Assembly: GCA_949294395.1 (NCBI GenBank)
Contig: CASFGU010000023.1
Location: 64,021-128,020, forward strand
Source of the DNA: an uncultured bacterium
GTDB taxonomy: Bacteria > Cyanobacteriota > Vampirovibrionia > Gastranaerophilales > Gastranaerophilaceae
Reading direction: 5' to 3'
Length of the DNA: 64,000 bases
Every line of letters starts with the position of its first letter. The stretch's first letter is position 1. The notes below the pieces were generated by a model, which saw nothing but the letters and a program-made list of their open reading frames with translations, had not been told where the DNA came from and did no database searches. The position numbers and the translations under genes were made by a program. Of the stretch, positions 47,510-56,712 are shown one piece after another.

Positions 47510-47564
47510 TTGTAAATTTTATTATAATACTGTATAATAATATTATATATGTATATAATATTAT
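47510..47564 (+). promoter_or_regulatory. Promoter and long AT dyad of pilin module 4
   Basis: TTGTAA (47510-47515), 17-bp spacer, perfect TATAAT (47533-47538). Immediately downstream, ATAATATTATATA (47537-47549) and TATATAATATTAT (47552-47564) form a perfect 13-bp-arm dyad around TG, overlapping the -10 box and the expected start of transcription. Being A/T only, part of the symmetry may be chance, but 13 bp without a mismatch is long. Confidence 0.68.
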
Positions 47565-47594
47565 TTAATTATTATTTATAATTCAGGAGGTCTT

Positions 47595-48254
47595 ATGAAA
47601 AAAGCATTTACATTGGCCGAAGTCCTTATAACTCTTGGAATTATCGGTGTTGTTGCAGCGATGACCCTGCCTGCCATTGTACATAATTATAAAAAGCAGG
47701 AAGTGGAAGCAAAAGTTAAAAAGTTTTATACAACTATGGCACAGGCGGTTAAACTTTCTGAACTGGAGAACGGGCCTGTTTTTTACTGGTCAAAATCCCC
47801 GAGAATAGATGACGGTGAGGGCGGTAATGCCGGCAATCGCGAAGGAGTTCTTGCCTTTTATGATACGTATCTGGAAAAATATTTAAAAAAAGCGGCCGTA
47901 ATAGATAAAGGCGGTACAGCTATAGCAATAATGCTTGCAGACGGCTCTACTCTCAGACTCAGCAGCGGGTATTGTATGGATATAAATTTTGACTACAACG
48001 GAGCAAAAGCCCCTAATACCCAGGGTGTTGATATGTTTGATTTTCTGCTCTGTACTGAAGAAGGTTACAATGCTGGTCTGCTACGGAACCGTCAGAATCC
48101 GTTTGATGCGTATTTTCCGTACTCATGCGTCAGAAAAGGGTGTACCAGAGAGCAGCTTCTTTCGTCATGCAAATCAAATCCTATAACCTGTTCTGCTTTA
48201 ATAATGCACGACGGCTGGAAAATTGCCGACGACTATCCTTATAAACTTAAATAA
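47595..48254 (+). CDS. Type IV prepilin-like protein, module 4
   Basis: A 219-residue prepilin with the shortest leader of the set (MKKA) before FTLAEVLITLGIIGVVAAM; Glu5 is present, residue -1 is Ala. NYKKQEVEAKVKKFYTTMAQ continues the helix. The globular part has a DINFDYNGAKAPNTQGVD block (the 'D-x-N-G-x-K-x-P-N' feature shared by the family) and the cysteine group SCVRKGCTREQLLSSC, ending MHDGWKIADDYPYKLK. AGGAGG lies 5 bp before the ATG, the best ribosome site of the seven pilins. Confidence 0.9.
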   Translation: MKKAFTLAEVLITLGIIGVVAAMTLPAIVHNYKKQEVEAKVKKFYTTMAQAVKLSELENGPVFYWSKSPRIDDGEGGNAGNREGVLAFYDTYLEKYLKKAAVIDKGGTAIAIMLADGSTLRLSSGYCMDINFDYNGAKAPNTQGVDMFDFLLCTEEGYNAGLLRNRQNPFDAYFPYSCVRKGCTREQLLSSCKSNPITCSALIMHDGWKIADDYPYKLK

Positions 48255-48356
48255 TTAACTTTTTCTTAATAATTCAAACGTCCTAAACCTATTGATTAGT
48301 TTTTTTGTTGATGATATAAAAAACATGTTATAGATTTACAGAATAAGAAGGAGTAA

Positions 48357-49367
<1,011 letters not shown>

Positions 49368-49382
49368 TTTCAAATTGTAATT

Positions 49383-49414
49383 AAAAAGACCTCTCGAAAG
49401 AGAGGTCTTTTTTT
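49383..49414 (+). terminator. Rho-independent terminator of gap
   Basis: Stem GACCTCTC/GAGAGGTC with a GAAA tetraloop, preceded by AAAAA and followed by TTTTTTT; the A-rich side makes it work in both directions. Confidence 0.93.
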
Positions 49415-49437
49415 GACTTTTAAAACCTGAAAAATTT

Positions 49438-50194
49438 TTATTCACACTTAGTGTTTTTGTTCAAGGAAAGTCCTTCACAGTGCAGGTAATCCATGTTTTC
49501 ATTTATAATGACCCATGCAGTGCACCCTCTGCCCTGATCTACCCCGCTTTTTTTTAGGATTGCAATAGTTATCAAACAGATAGTAGCCTGAAACTCCCCA
49601 TGGAATTATTTTATTTTTCTGAATCGAAAATGAAAAAACATCTTTCCCCATAGTGTTGAGTGGAGCTTCCCCGTTAATATCTATTCTGTAAAAACCGCTG
49701 TCAGAATTGTCGCTGTATGTCATAATCATGCTGCCGTCAGCAAGTATAGCTTTTGAGAAATAACCTCTGTCAGGGTAAACAAAGACGCTGCCGTTTAAAG
49801 AATATATAGGTGTTGAATACCAGCATCCTTTTTCTAATCCGCAGTATTTTGTAACTTTTAAGTAGTCTTTTAAATGATATAGTATATTTTCTGTATCATC
49901 ATAAAGAGAGATGTCCTGTTCCTCATCCGAGTCCCTGCCATCATTAGACTTAGCGAGTCCCCAGGTTTCAATAGGTCCTTTGTCATTAACTGCCATTAAG
50001 TAAGCCTGCTGCATTGTAGAATAACTTTTTTTTTATTTTGCTATGATAACTTTTTCCTGATGGCGCTGAATAAGTGTTGGAAGCGTCATGGCTGCAACAA
50101 CTCCTATTATCCCGAGTGTAATCAGAACTTCCGCAAGCGTAAATGCTGACTTATCAGAGTTTTGTGATAAACATTTTTTGTAGTGTTTGTTCAT
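49438..50194 (-). pseudogene. Broken type IV prepilin-like gene, module 5
   Basis: The frame starts at ATG 50194 after GGAGT and reads MNKHYKKCLSQNSDKSA, then FTLAEVLITLGIIGVVAAM. It stops at codon 54 with TAA (50033-50035) where paralogs have Leu (TTA), inside an A-rich stretch. The same frame continues with KKSYSTMQQAYLMAV, so this is an in-frame nonsense change, not a shift. Further down, a run of eight A (about 49549-49556) puts the frame out by one. With seven A the protein would end GCTAWVIINENMDYLHC ... NTKCE, the usual ending of a major subclass of these prepilins; as written it ends HCMGHYK. Two lesions mean no full-length pilin. The regulator opposite is intact. Confidence 0.82.
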
Positions 50195-50227
50195 ATATTA
50201 CTCCTCAATATGATTTATTATATCACT

Positions 50228-50256
50228 ATTATGAATTATTTTGTCATTTTTGTCAA
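50228..50256 (-). promoter_or_regulatory. Promoter of pilin module 5
   Basis: On the minus strand: TTGACA (50256-50251), 17-bp spacer, CATAAT (50233-50228), about 30 bp before the pilin start. TGACAAAAA is repeated directly next to itself (TGACAAAAA TGACAAAAT), giving two tandem half-sites over the -35 region; the surrounding TATTGACAAAAATG equals that of module 1. Confidence 0.7.
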
Positions 50257-50327
50257 TAATAACTGATTTAAAAAATCATCATAAGTGCTTTATTTAAAGT
50301 ATATGATTTTATTTAAAGGAGTTTTTA

Positions 50328-50633
50328 ATGCAAAATGTAAAAGAGCTATTCGGCAGAAGGATAAAAGAACTGCGGAAAGAGAAAAATCTTACGCAGGAGC
50401 AGCTTGCGGAACTTGTGGATATAGACACACGAAATATTATAAAGATAGAAAATTCGCAGACTTTTCCGAGATTAAAAACCATTGAAAAGTTTATGGAAAT
50501 TTTTGAAATTAGTGCATCGGATTTGTTTCGTACAGAACATTTGCAGGATACAACCTTTTTAAAAGAAAAAATCTTACAAAAGCTTGATAAAGATGATGAT
50601 TTAGTCAGACTGGTTTATAAAATGCTGTTTTAA
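50328..50633 (+). CDS. XRE-family regulator of pilin module 5
   Basis: A 101-residue member of the paralogous set: MQNVKELFGRRIKELRKEKN, HTH LTQEQLAELVDIDTRNIIKI, then the F-P-R-L-K-T variant of the YPSxET element, and the shared C-terminal helix (TFLKEKILQKLDKDDDLVRL followed by VYKML). AAAGGAG precedes the ATG. It is divergent from the broken pilin. Its coding sequence shows no damage, so it may now regulate only itself or act in trans. Confidence 0.87.
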   Translation: MQNVKELFGRRIKELRKEKNLTQEQLAELVDIDTRNIIKIENSQTFPRLKTIEKFMEIFEISASDLFRTEHLQDTTFLKEKILQKLDKDDDLVRLVYKMLF

Positions 50634-50712
50634 ATAAGTCTGTTTGCTAGCCGGTTGGTTCTTGTTTATTTTACAAAACTTTCTGAAAATATTGACGAAA
50701 GGAGATATTGTT

Positions 50713-50916
50713 ATGAGAGCGTTAAAAATTATTTCTTATATTCTTGTTATTATCGGTGCATTGAACTGGGGGCTTGTAGGATTATTTAACATAGATTTGG
50801 TAGCCCTTTTATTTGGAGAAATGACATTGCTTTCCAGAATAGTTTATTCGCTAGTCGGGATTGCGGCCGTAATTTCAATAATTACAAGCTACAGAGATAT
50901 TGCAGACTACAATTAG
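50713..50916 (+). CDS. DUF378 small membrane protein
   Basis: A 67-residue inner-membrane protein of the DUF378 family: two helices (IISYILVIIGALNWGLVGLF and IVYSLVGIAAVISIIT) with the hallmark GALNWGLVG and a YSLVGIAA stretch. The ATG at 50713 has AAAGGAG upstream; a longer in-frame start lacks one. It lies 80 bp after the XRE gene. Its stop overlaps that of the convergent protease gene by 4 bp. Confidence 0.87.
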   Translation: MRALKIISYILVIIGALNWGLVGLFNIDLVALLFGEMTLLSRIVYSLVGIAAVISIITSYRDIADYN

Positions 50917-53720
50917 GCTTCCTCCAGCGACTTTAAAAAGTCTTTGTTTGCATTAAGGGTATTTTCAGTTGCTACGATTGAATATGTCGGCATACCGCTA
51001 AAAATATAGTTTGCTGTGTTATAAATATCGTCAACGGTAATTTTGTCTACCATATCGAGAAGCTGATTTTCTCTTGAAATTCCATAAACGCTGTATGCGT
51101 TATAATCAAGACCGTCTGTCTTGCCGGAATTACTTTCATTCTGTGCAAGAATACGGTTTTTGAGTGCTAATTTAGCGTTATTAAGTTCTTCTTCCGAAAC
51201 TTTTTCGGTTTTTAGTTTGTTAACGTGATACCTGAAGCCGTCTATTGACTTTTTAAGGTTGTCGTAACTGATTTCTCCTGTTTCTTTGTTCTCGGTTGTT
51301 GTTCCGATTGCGAGGTTAAGCACTCTTGTCGTATCAATGCCTGAAAGGCTTGAGCGGACAGAGTAGGCAAGTTTCTGCTGTTCTCTCAGGTCGTTAAATA
51401 GTCTTGATGAAGGGCCTCCGCCGAGAATTATGTTCATTAATTCAATAGCGGTGCTGTCTTTCAGGTTGCCGTTGATATTGAATTTATATGCCATAACAAT
51501 ATTCGCCTGATTTTTATTGTGTATATCAGTAAGAACTTTTGTTTTTTCAACAGGAGTATAGTTGCGGAAGATATAAGGCTCAAATCGTTTTACTTCCGGC
51601 ATCCCTGCAATATTTCTGAATAAAATGGTCTTTAATTCAGGCTTTTTCTCAAACGGCGCGGAAACTGTAATCGACGCTTTTGCCTCTTTCATCATAGAGG
51701 CGTAGAGCGCCTTTACATCATCCAGTGTCACGCTGTCAAGGCTGTTTAAGATTTCTTCCTCGCTGCAGCCGAGAAGAGTTCCTTTGAACAGTTCTGCATC
51801 AAGCTTTTTGTAAGGGGTTTTCTCCGAACGCAGAAGGGAATCCTTTATGGAAGCCTTTACTGTATCCAGAGTTTCCTGAGTGAAACGCGGGTTAAGCAGC
51901 ACTTCTTTTGCTGATTTTAGCGCGTAATCCATATCATCTGCATCAAAACTTGCATCACAGCTTATAAGGTTGACACCTGAGGCAAAATCAATTGTTATAC
52001 CTCTTTTTTCATTGTCGTTGGAAAATTGTGCACAGGATCTTAAGATTGAACCTTCATTTAAAAGTCCGCTTAGTATAAATGCCGTTGCAGCTTTTTCCGG
52101 CTTGCGCGGCAGGTCGTCGCGGAATGAAATTTTCATATACGCGTTTCTGTTTCTGGTGTTATTTGTAATTATCCGGAAGTTATTGTCCGGCATGTTATAT
52201 TGTTTAACATTATCTGTATTGATAGCCTGTTTCCGGCTGGTGCCGGTGAAGGAAATTTTTGCTGCGGTCTTATAGTTGCCGGCAATCGTTTTTTCATCAG
52301 AAGTCGAAGGATGAACCACTGTAATTGCGGTTTTATTAAGGTCAAGATATTTTTTTGCCGTATTCATAATATCTTCCGGCTTCATTTCATTGACTATTTT
52401 TTCAAAGTTGTTTATGTAATCCAGATTATCTTCCAGAATAGATTCGCCGATAAGATTATTCATCAGCGCTGAGTATTCAAATTTTTCTGAAAAAGAATTA
52501 AGAAGCCGTTTTTTTACAATAAGCATTTCATCCTCTGTCGGAAGAATATTAGAGCGGTTTTTAATCTGTTGATAGAGGATTTTCAGAATTTTTTCGGAAT
52601 TTTCTTCATTAGTATCGGTGCTGAACATGATGGCAGTCGGCGCGTTTTGCTGCGGACTGATTTTTTCATCTTCATAGAAAAGATGAGCGTTCAACGGTTT
52701 TATCCACTTCATTGTTGCGGGAGAGGATGTGAGCAGAACTCCGAGCGCTTTCATATAAATTCTGTCTTTAATATTGTTATTTTCAGGGCCTTTGAAGCCT
52801 GCTGCCACAATTGTTGAAACCGCCTTATCCGAAATAATATCTTCTCTTACAGTTTTTGTAACCGGTGTAAAATCTTCAAAATGGCGCTCATTCACCGGCG
52901 GCTTGTTAGAGGTGAAGTATTTTGACACAAGCTGCATTGCATCATCGGGTTTTACATCACCGGAAATTACAGTTACCATATTGGCAGGATAATAATTTCT
53001 GTTGAAGTAATCAACAACATCTTCTCTTGTTAAGTTTGTAATGTTATCTGTCCTGCCGGCAATAACATCCGAGGAGTTTGTTTTTATATTAAAAAGATTT
53101 TTAAAAGTTCTGTTAAAAGCTATATTGTCCGGATTTGATGTAATCATATTTATTTCGGAATTCACGATACCTTTTTCTTTCTCGAGCATGTCCGCGGCAA
53201 AACGCGGGGTTTCGAGCATTGAGGCGTGAATTTTAATTTTCTTTTCAAGATCCCCGTCGTTCAGCAGGAATGAACTAATATAGTAATTAGTTTCCGCAAG
53301 TCCGGTGCTGGCATTTGTTTCGGCGCCCATTTTATCTGTAGTTTTGAAAAATTCTCCAGCCTCAAGACCTTCAGAGCCGTTAAAGAGGTTATGTTCAATA
53401 TAGTGGCTGATACCTCGAATATTGTCAGGCTCGTTCATTGAACCGGTATTCACATAAGTTTTAACAACTGTTTCGCCTTCATTCGGAACAATAATAACCC
53501 GCTGACCGTTTGCAAGTTTATACATGTAAGCTTTTGTATCAAACGGAAGTTCTATTTCTCCGGTTTTAGCATATTTCATCGGAGTTTTTACACTAAAATC
53601 CGGAGTTACATTAGAGATAGTATTTGTCTGCGCGGCGGAATTGTCCGGCTTTTTTTTCTGTGCGGACGGGCGAAGCTGATTATTTATATTTACATTACCA
53701 ATCGGGTTAAAATTTAACAT
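50913..53720 (-). CDS. M16-family zinc peptidase (two-lobed, pitrilysin-like)
   Basis: A 935-residue peptidase of the insulinase/pitrilysin superfamily. The N-terminal lobe has the inverted zinc motif HYIEH (His106, Glu109, His110) in GISHYIEHNLFNGSE and a distal Glu in EKGIVNSEINM. The inactive C-terminal lobe begins after a linker carrying KISFTGTSRKQ (an F-x-G tag as in other proteins here) and includes GGGPSSRLFNDLREQQKLAY, the R-x-Y-type substrate motif. There is no signal peptide; instead it has a Lys/Gln/Asn-rich, proline-containing N-terminus of ~50 residues. It would degrade peptides in the cytoplasm or, if exported by an unrecognised route, outside. Confidence 0.9.
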   Translation of the reverse strand: MLNFNPIGNVNINNQLRPSAQKKKPDNSAAQTNTISNVTPDFSVKTPMKYAKTGEIELPFDTKAYMYKLANGQRVIIVPNEGETVVKTYVNTGSMNEPDNIRGISHYIEHNLFNGSEGLEAGEFFKTTDKMGAETNASTGLAETNYYISSFLLNDGDLEKKIKIHASMLETPRFAADMLEKEKGIVNSEINMITSNPDNIAFNRTFKNLFNIKTNSSDVIAGRTDNITNLTREDVVDYFNRNYYPANMVTVISGDVKPDDAMQLVSKYFTSNKPPVNERHFEDFTPVTKTVREDIISDKAVSTIVAAGFKGPENNNIKDRIYMKALGVLLTSSPATMKWIKPLNAHLFYEDEKISPQQNAPTAIMFSTDTNEENSEKILKILYQQIKNRSNILPTEDEMLIVKKRLLNSFSEKFEYSALMNNLIGESILEDNLDYINNFEKIVNEMKPEDIMNTAKKYLDLNKTAITVVHPSTSDEKTIAGNYKTAAKISFTGTSRKQAINTDNVKQYNMPDNNFRIITNNTRNRNAYMKISFRDDLPRKPEKAATAFILSGLLNEGSILRSCAQFSNDNEKRGITIDFASGVNLISCDASFDADDMDYALKSAKEVLLNPRFTQETLDTVKASIKDSLLRSEKTPYKKLDAELFKGTLLGCSEEEILNSLDSVTLDDVKALYASMMKEAKASITVSAPFEKKPELKTILFRNIAGMPEVKRFEPYIFRNYTPVEKTKVLTDIHNKNQANIVMAYKFNINGNLKDSTAIELMNIILGGGPSSRLFNDLREQQKLAYSVRSSLSGIDTTRVLNLAIGTTTENKETGEISYDNLKKSIDGFRYHVNKLKTEKVSEEELNNAKLALKNRILAQNESNSGKTDGLDYNAYSVYGISRENQLLDMVDKITVDDIYNTANYIFSGMPTYSIVATENTLNANKDFLKSLEEA

Positions 53721-54088
53721 AACTACCTGTATTTATAAAAACGGGGAGATGAAAAAAATTGCGCTCTGATTTTATTTATGCCCGCGGAGCAGTCTTGTGA
53801 CTGAGGCTGTATTTTTTGTAATTTTTAATTATCGTATTTTGTATAAAATTTAACCTGTTACTACATTCGCTAGCCGTTTGTAATCGGTTCAACCAAAAGC
53901 AAGTGAACTTGCTTGCCGATTTGTGTTCTCATTACAACCGGTATTTTTCACTCACGCCCGGACAGCACTTGCTTATGAAGTTGTTTCACCGAACAACGGC
54001 TGCTCATTTCGTTGAGGTTGCATTTTAACAAAGCACAATAATACTTCATTTAGATGTATGGGAGTTTTTTCTACTGAATTGCAACGCT
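53721..54088. other. Intergenic region between M16 peptidase and purA
   Basis: 368 bp between the start of the peptidase gene and the end of purA, both on the minus strand. Most of it is repeat copy B (53838-54032). The peptidase promoter region should lie near 53721-53837. That stretch has no clear consensus boxes. Confidence 0.5.
53838..54032. mobile_element. MITE-like element, copy B
   Basis: The core (53864-54016) matches copy A at 44085-44204 through blocks GCTAGCCGTTTGTAATC, GTTCAACC, AAGCAAGTGAACT, GACAGCACTTGCTT and GAACAACGGCTGCTC. It carries an extra ~35 bp in the middle. Its ends are only weakly inverted (TTTGTATAAAATTTAACCT versus AGGTTGCATTTTAACAAA), unlike the near-perfect ends of copy A, so B is older or truncated. 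Non-coding. Confidence 0.68.
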
Positions 54089-55360
54089 TTATTTCCGGAT
54101 TGTCTGTTCCCTGTCCGGCCCGACGCTTACAATTGAAATAGGCACTTCAAGAAGTTCTTCCAGTCTGGTGAGGTATTTTTTGCAGTTTTCAGGAAGCCTT
54201 TCGTACTCTTTAATTCCTGTAATATCTTCCCTCCAGCCTTTGTGTGTTTCGTAGACAGGTTCTAAGTATTTATGAATAAATACATCTGTCGGGTAGGAGG
54301 TGTAAATCTTTCCGTCACGGGTGTCTTTATAGGCTGTGCAGACTTTTATTTCATCAAAAGTATCAAACACGTCGATTTTAGTTAAGGCAATAGAGGTAAG
54401 CCCTCCCACCAGAACTGAATATTTCATAGTCACAGCATCAAACCAGCCGCATCTTCTAGGACGTCCGGTTGTAACACCGAATTCATGCCCTATTTCGCGG
54501 ATTTTGTCGCCTGTTTTATCTGTTAATTCTGTTACAAAAGGCCCTTCCCCGACACGGGTTACGTAAGCTTTTGCAACCCCGATAACTTCATCAATCATTT
54601 TCGGGCCAAAGCCTGAACCTGTTGCTGCCCCGCCGCCTATAGGGTTTGATGAAGTTACAAAAGGGTATGTTCCGTAGTCGACGTCAAGCATTACACCCTG
54701 AGCGCCTTCAAAAAGCACCTGTTTTTTCTTTGAAGCATTCAGCATTTCCTGCCAGTCAAAGCATACATAAGGCTTGAAAATTTCCGCGTATTTTTCGCAG
54801 AGGGCGAGTATGCACTCTTTTGTGTATGGCTGGAGCCCGTAAACTTTTTCTAAAATCTTATTTTTCAAAGGCAAAATAACATCGAGTTTTTCGCTCAAGG
54901 CTTCAGGAGAATATAAATCTTCAATCTTTAACCCTGTACGTGCCATTTTATCGGTGTATGTAGGGCCTATTCCCTTTTTGGTTGTGCCGATTTTACCTTT
55001 TTTTGCATTGTCTTCGCTGTAGCCGTCAACTTCTGTGTGATAAGGCATTGTGATTGATGCAAGCGGACTGACTTTTAAGCCGGAAACATCAATTCCCTGT
55101 TCAATCAGTTCCTTAACTTCTCTTTCAAAGGCTTCCGGCAGAATAACCGTTCCAGCCCCGATAAAGCAGGTTTTATTACCGTATAAAATTCCTGACGGGA
55201 TTAAGTGAAATTTAAATGTTTTATTATGCGCAACAACAGTATGCCCTGCATTACAGCCGCCCTGATAGCGGATGATTAAATCAGCATCCTGTGCCAGTAA
55301 ATCAGTAATTTTCGCCTTTCCTTCATCGCCCCACTGGGCTCCGACTACAACTTTATTCAT
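54089..55360 (-). CDS. purA: Adenylosuccinate synthetase
   Basis: A 423-residue PurA joining IMP and aspartate with GTP in AMP synthesis. P-loop-like GAQWGDEGKAKITDLLAQ (the usual GKGK is GKAK here), RYQGGCNAGHTVV with the catalytic His, GTTKKGIGPTYTDK, EGAQGVMLDVDYGTYPFVTS, and the C-terminal TTGRPRRCGW loop. The QGG-x-NAGHTV form resembles cyanobacterial PurA. Full length. It is the last minus-strand gene before the repeat gap. Confidence 0.97.
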   Translation of the reverse strand: MNKVVVGAQWGDEGKAKITDLLAQDADLIIRYQGGCNAGHTVVAHNKTFKFHLIPSGILYGNKTCFIGAGTVILPEAFEREVKELIEQGIDVSGLKVSPLASITMPYHTEVDGYSEDNAKKGKIGTTKKGIGPTYTDKMARTGLKIEDLYSPEALSEKLDVILPLKNKILEKVYGLQPYTKECILALCEKYAEIFKPYVCFDWQEMLNASKKKQVLFEGAQGVMLDVDYGTYPFVTSSNPIGGGAATGSGFGPKMIDEVIGVAKAYVTRVGEGPFVTELTDKTGDKIREIGHEFGVTTGRPRRCGWFDAVTMKYSVLVGGLTSIALTKIDVFDTFDEIKVCTAYKDTRDGKIYTSYPTDVFIHKYLEPVYETHKGWREDITGIKEYERLPENCKKYLTRLEELLEVPISIVSVGPDREQTIRK

Positions 55361-55458
55361 GACATATCCTCTCTTAAATTTTTCTTGCTGCCGGAAATTT
55401 TAACGGCAGACAAAAGGTCATTTACTGATTTATTTTAGCACAAAAAATAAAATTTATC

Positions 55459-56190
55459 TTACCATGGATAGTCATCTTTTATTTCCCAGCCGTCAATCAT
55501 AATCAGGGCTGCACAGTAGAAGCCGGACTGGGTTTTGTTGCATCCTCTGCCGTTTCCGCCGTTCAGGAACCAGTCTCTGTCAAATCCGGTAGACCCTTCT
55601 ATTGCGGAAGTGTAGCCTACACCTGCAGGGACAAAGCGTTTTTCAGGCTGAATTGAAAAGGCAAACACATCTTTCCCGTACTGGTTTGGTCTTTTGAAAC
55701 CGTTTAAATCAATAATGATATTCATTGCCTGATGTACTGTCCCTGTATCAGGATCCGGCAGGCTGTCAACTAAATCTGCCGCAACTATCATGGTTCCGTC
55801 TGCGAAAACCAGTTTAGGGTTGTTTTCTTTTGCCTCGCCGTAGTGGTCGCAATTTCCGCCTTTAAGACAGGTGTAATGTATATCTTCTGGAAAATCTCCG
55901 GGAAGATATTCTTTTATAATTTTTATGTATGGTTTTATATATTTATCAGTAAACATTTCAGTATGGTCATTGCCGCCAATCATAAAATCCCAGTCTTTAA
56001 CAGGGCCGTGGTCTACTTCTGCCCGTGTAATCGCCTGCTGCATGATTGAATAGAATTTCTTTAACTGTGTTGCTGTTTGTTTTTTCTGATAATTGCCGAT
56101 AAGAGTTGGCAGCGTCATGGCAGCGACGACTCCGATAATCCCGAGCGTGATAAGCACTTCTGCAAGTGTAAAAGCGTTTTTCTCTTTCAT
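55459..56190 (-). CDS. Type IV prepilin-like protein, module 6
   Basis: A 243-residue prepilin. The start ATG 56190 is chosen because GGAG lies 6 bp upstream; an upstream ATG at 56202 would place that SD inside the gene. Leader MKEKNA, then FTLAEVLITLGIIGVVAAM with Glu5 and NYQKKQTATQLKKFYSIMQQ. Body with CLKGGNC loop, NIIIDLNGFKRPNQYGKDVF (the family's D-x-N-G-x-K/R-x-P-N segment) and FSIQPEKRFVPAG. C-terminal cysteines in RGCNKTQSGFYC precede MIDGWEIKDDYPW. Minus strand, divergent from the regulator at 56343. Confidence 0.9.
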   Translation of the reverse strand: MKEKNAFTLAEVLITLGIIGVVAAMTLPTLIGNYQKKQTATQLKKFYSIMQQAITRAEVDHGPVKDWDFMIGGNDHTEMFTDKYIKPYIKIIKEYLPGDFPEDIHYTCLKGGNCDHYGEAKENNPKLVFADGTMIVAADLVDSLPDPDTGTVHQAMNIIIDLNGFKRPNQYGKDVFAFSIQPEKRFVPAGVGYTSAIEGSTGFDRDWFLNGGNGRGCNKTQSGFYCAALIMIDGWEIKDDYPW

Positions 56191-56225
56191 AAAATTCTCC
56201 ATCTGTTATATTGAATTCTATTATT

Positions 56226-56289
56226 ATTATATCTTATAAATAGAAATAATTCAACTCATTAGATATAAATATTTAATTTTTATGTCTAA
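56226..56289 (-). promoter_or_regulatory. Promoter and dyad operator of pilin module 6
   Basis: On the minus strand: TTGAAT (56254-56249), 17-bp spacer, perfect TATAAT (56231-56226). Just upstream, TTAGATATAA (56259-56268) and TTATGTCTAA (56280-56289) form a 10-bp-arm dyad with one mismatch and an 11-bp spacer, between the two divergent promoters. Confidence 0.72.
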
Positions 56290-56342
56290 TAGATTGTTAT
56301 ATTGCTTTGGTATAGACGTAATGATTAATAAGGAGTTAAATT

Positions 56343-56648
56343 ATGTCATTAAAAAAGCAATTGGGACAGAGAATACAGGATTTAAGAAAATCAAAAAAGC
56401 TTACGCAGGAAAAATTTTCAGAACTTGTAGGTATTGATCCAAAAAATGTAAGCAAAATTGAAAACGGAATTAATTACCCGTCAGCAGAAACACTTACATC
56501 AATAGCAAAAGCTTTAGATGTTGATGTTTACGAATTGTTTGTGTTCACTGACGGTATTCCTTATGAGCAAATGAGGCAGGAAATTGTGAAATCTCTTGAG
56601 CATGATAAAACAGTTCTATATTTATATAGAATGTTAAAGGGGATATAG
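56343..56648 (+). CDS. XRE-family regulator of pilin module 6
   Basis: A 101-residue regulator: MSLKKQLGQRIQDLRKSKKL, HTH LTQEKFSELVGIDPKNVSKI with ENGINYPSAETLTSIAKAL, followed by the shared tail (EQMRQEIVKSLEHDKTVLYL followed by YRMLKGI). AAGGAG 8 bp upstream of ATG. It resembles the module 2 regulator most by eye (both have GIDPK in the recognition helix). Confidence 0.88.
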   Translation: MSLKKQLGQRIQDLRKSKKLTQEKFSELVGIDPKNVSKIENGINYPSAETLTSIAKALDVDVYELFVFTDGIPYEQMRQEIVKSLEHDKTVLYLYRMLKGI

Positions 56649-56712
56649 TTTATTGTAAATCCTGGTTTTTATAGCATCATGATTGAAAAACTGTATTTAC
56701 ACCAGACACATA

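Noticed and set aside
50033-50035. TAA read as a sense codon in the module 5 pilin (alternative genetic code)
   Set aside because: All other genes use TAA as a normal stop, including many with overlapping or adjacent downstream genes; the pilin also has a frameshift, so decay explains it better.
50851-50864. CTAGTCGGGATTG shared between the DUF378 gene and the element at 26904 as a third element copy
   Set aside because: The match is 13 bp only, inside conserved coding sequence of DUF378, and none of the flanking element sequence is present.
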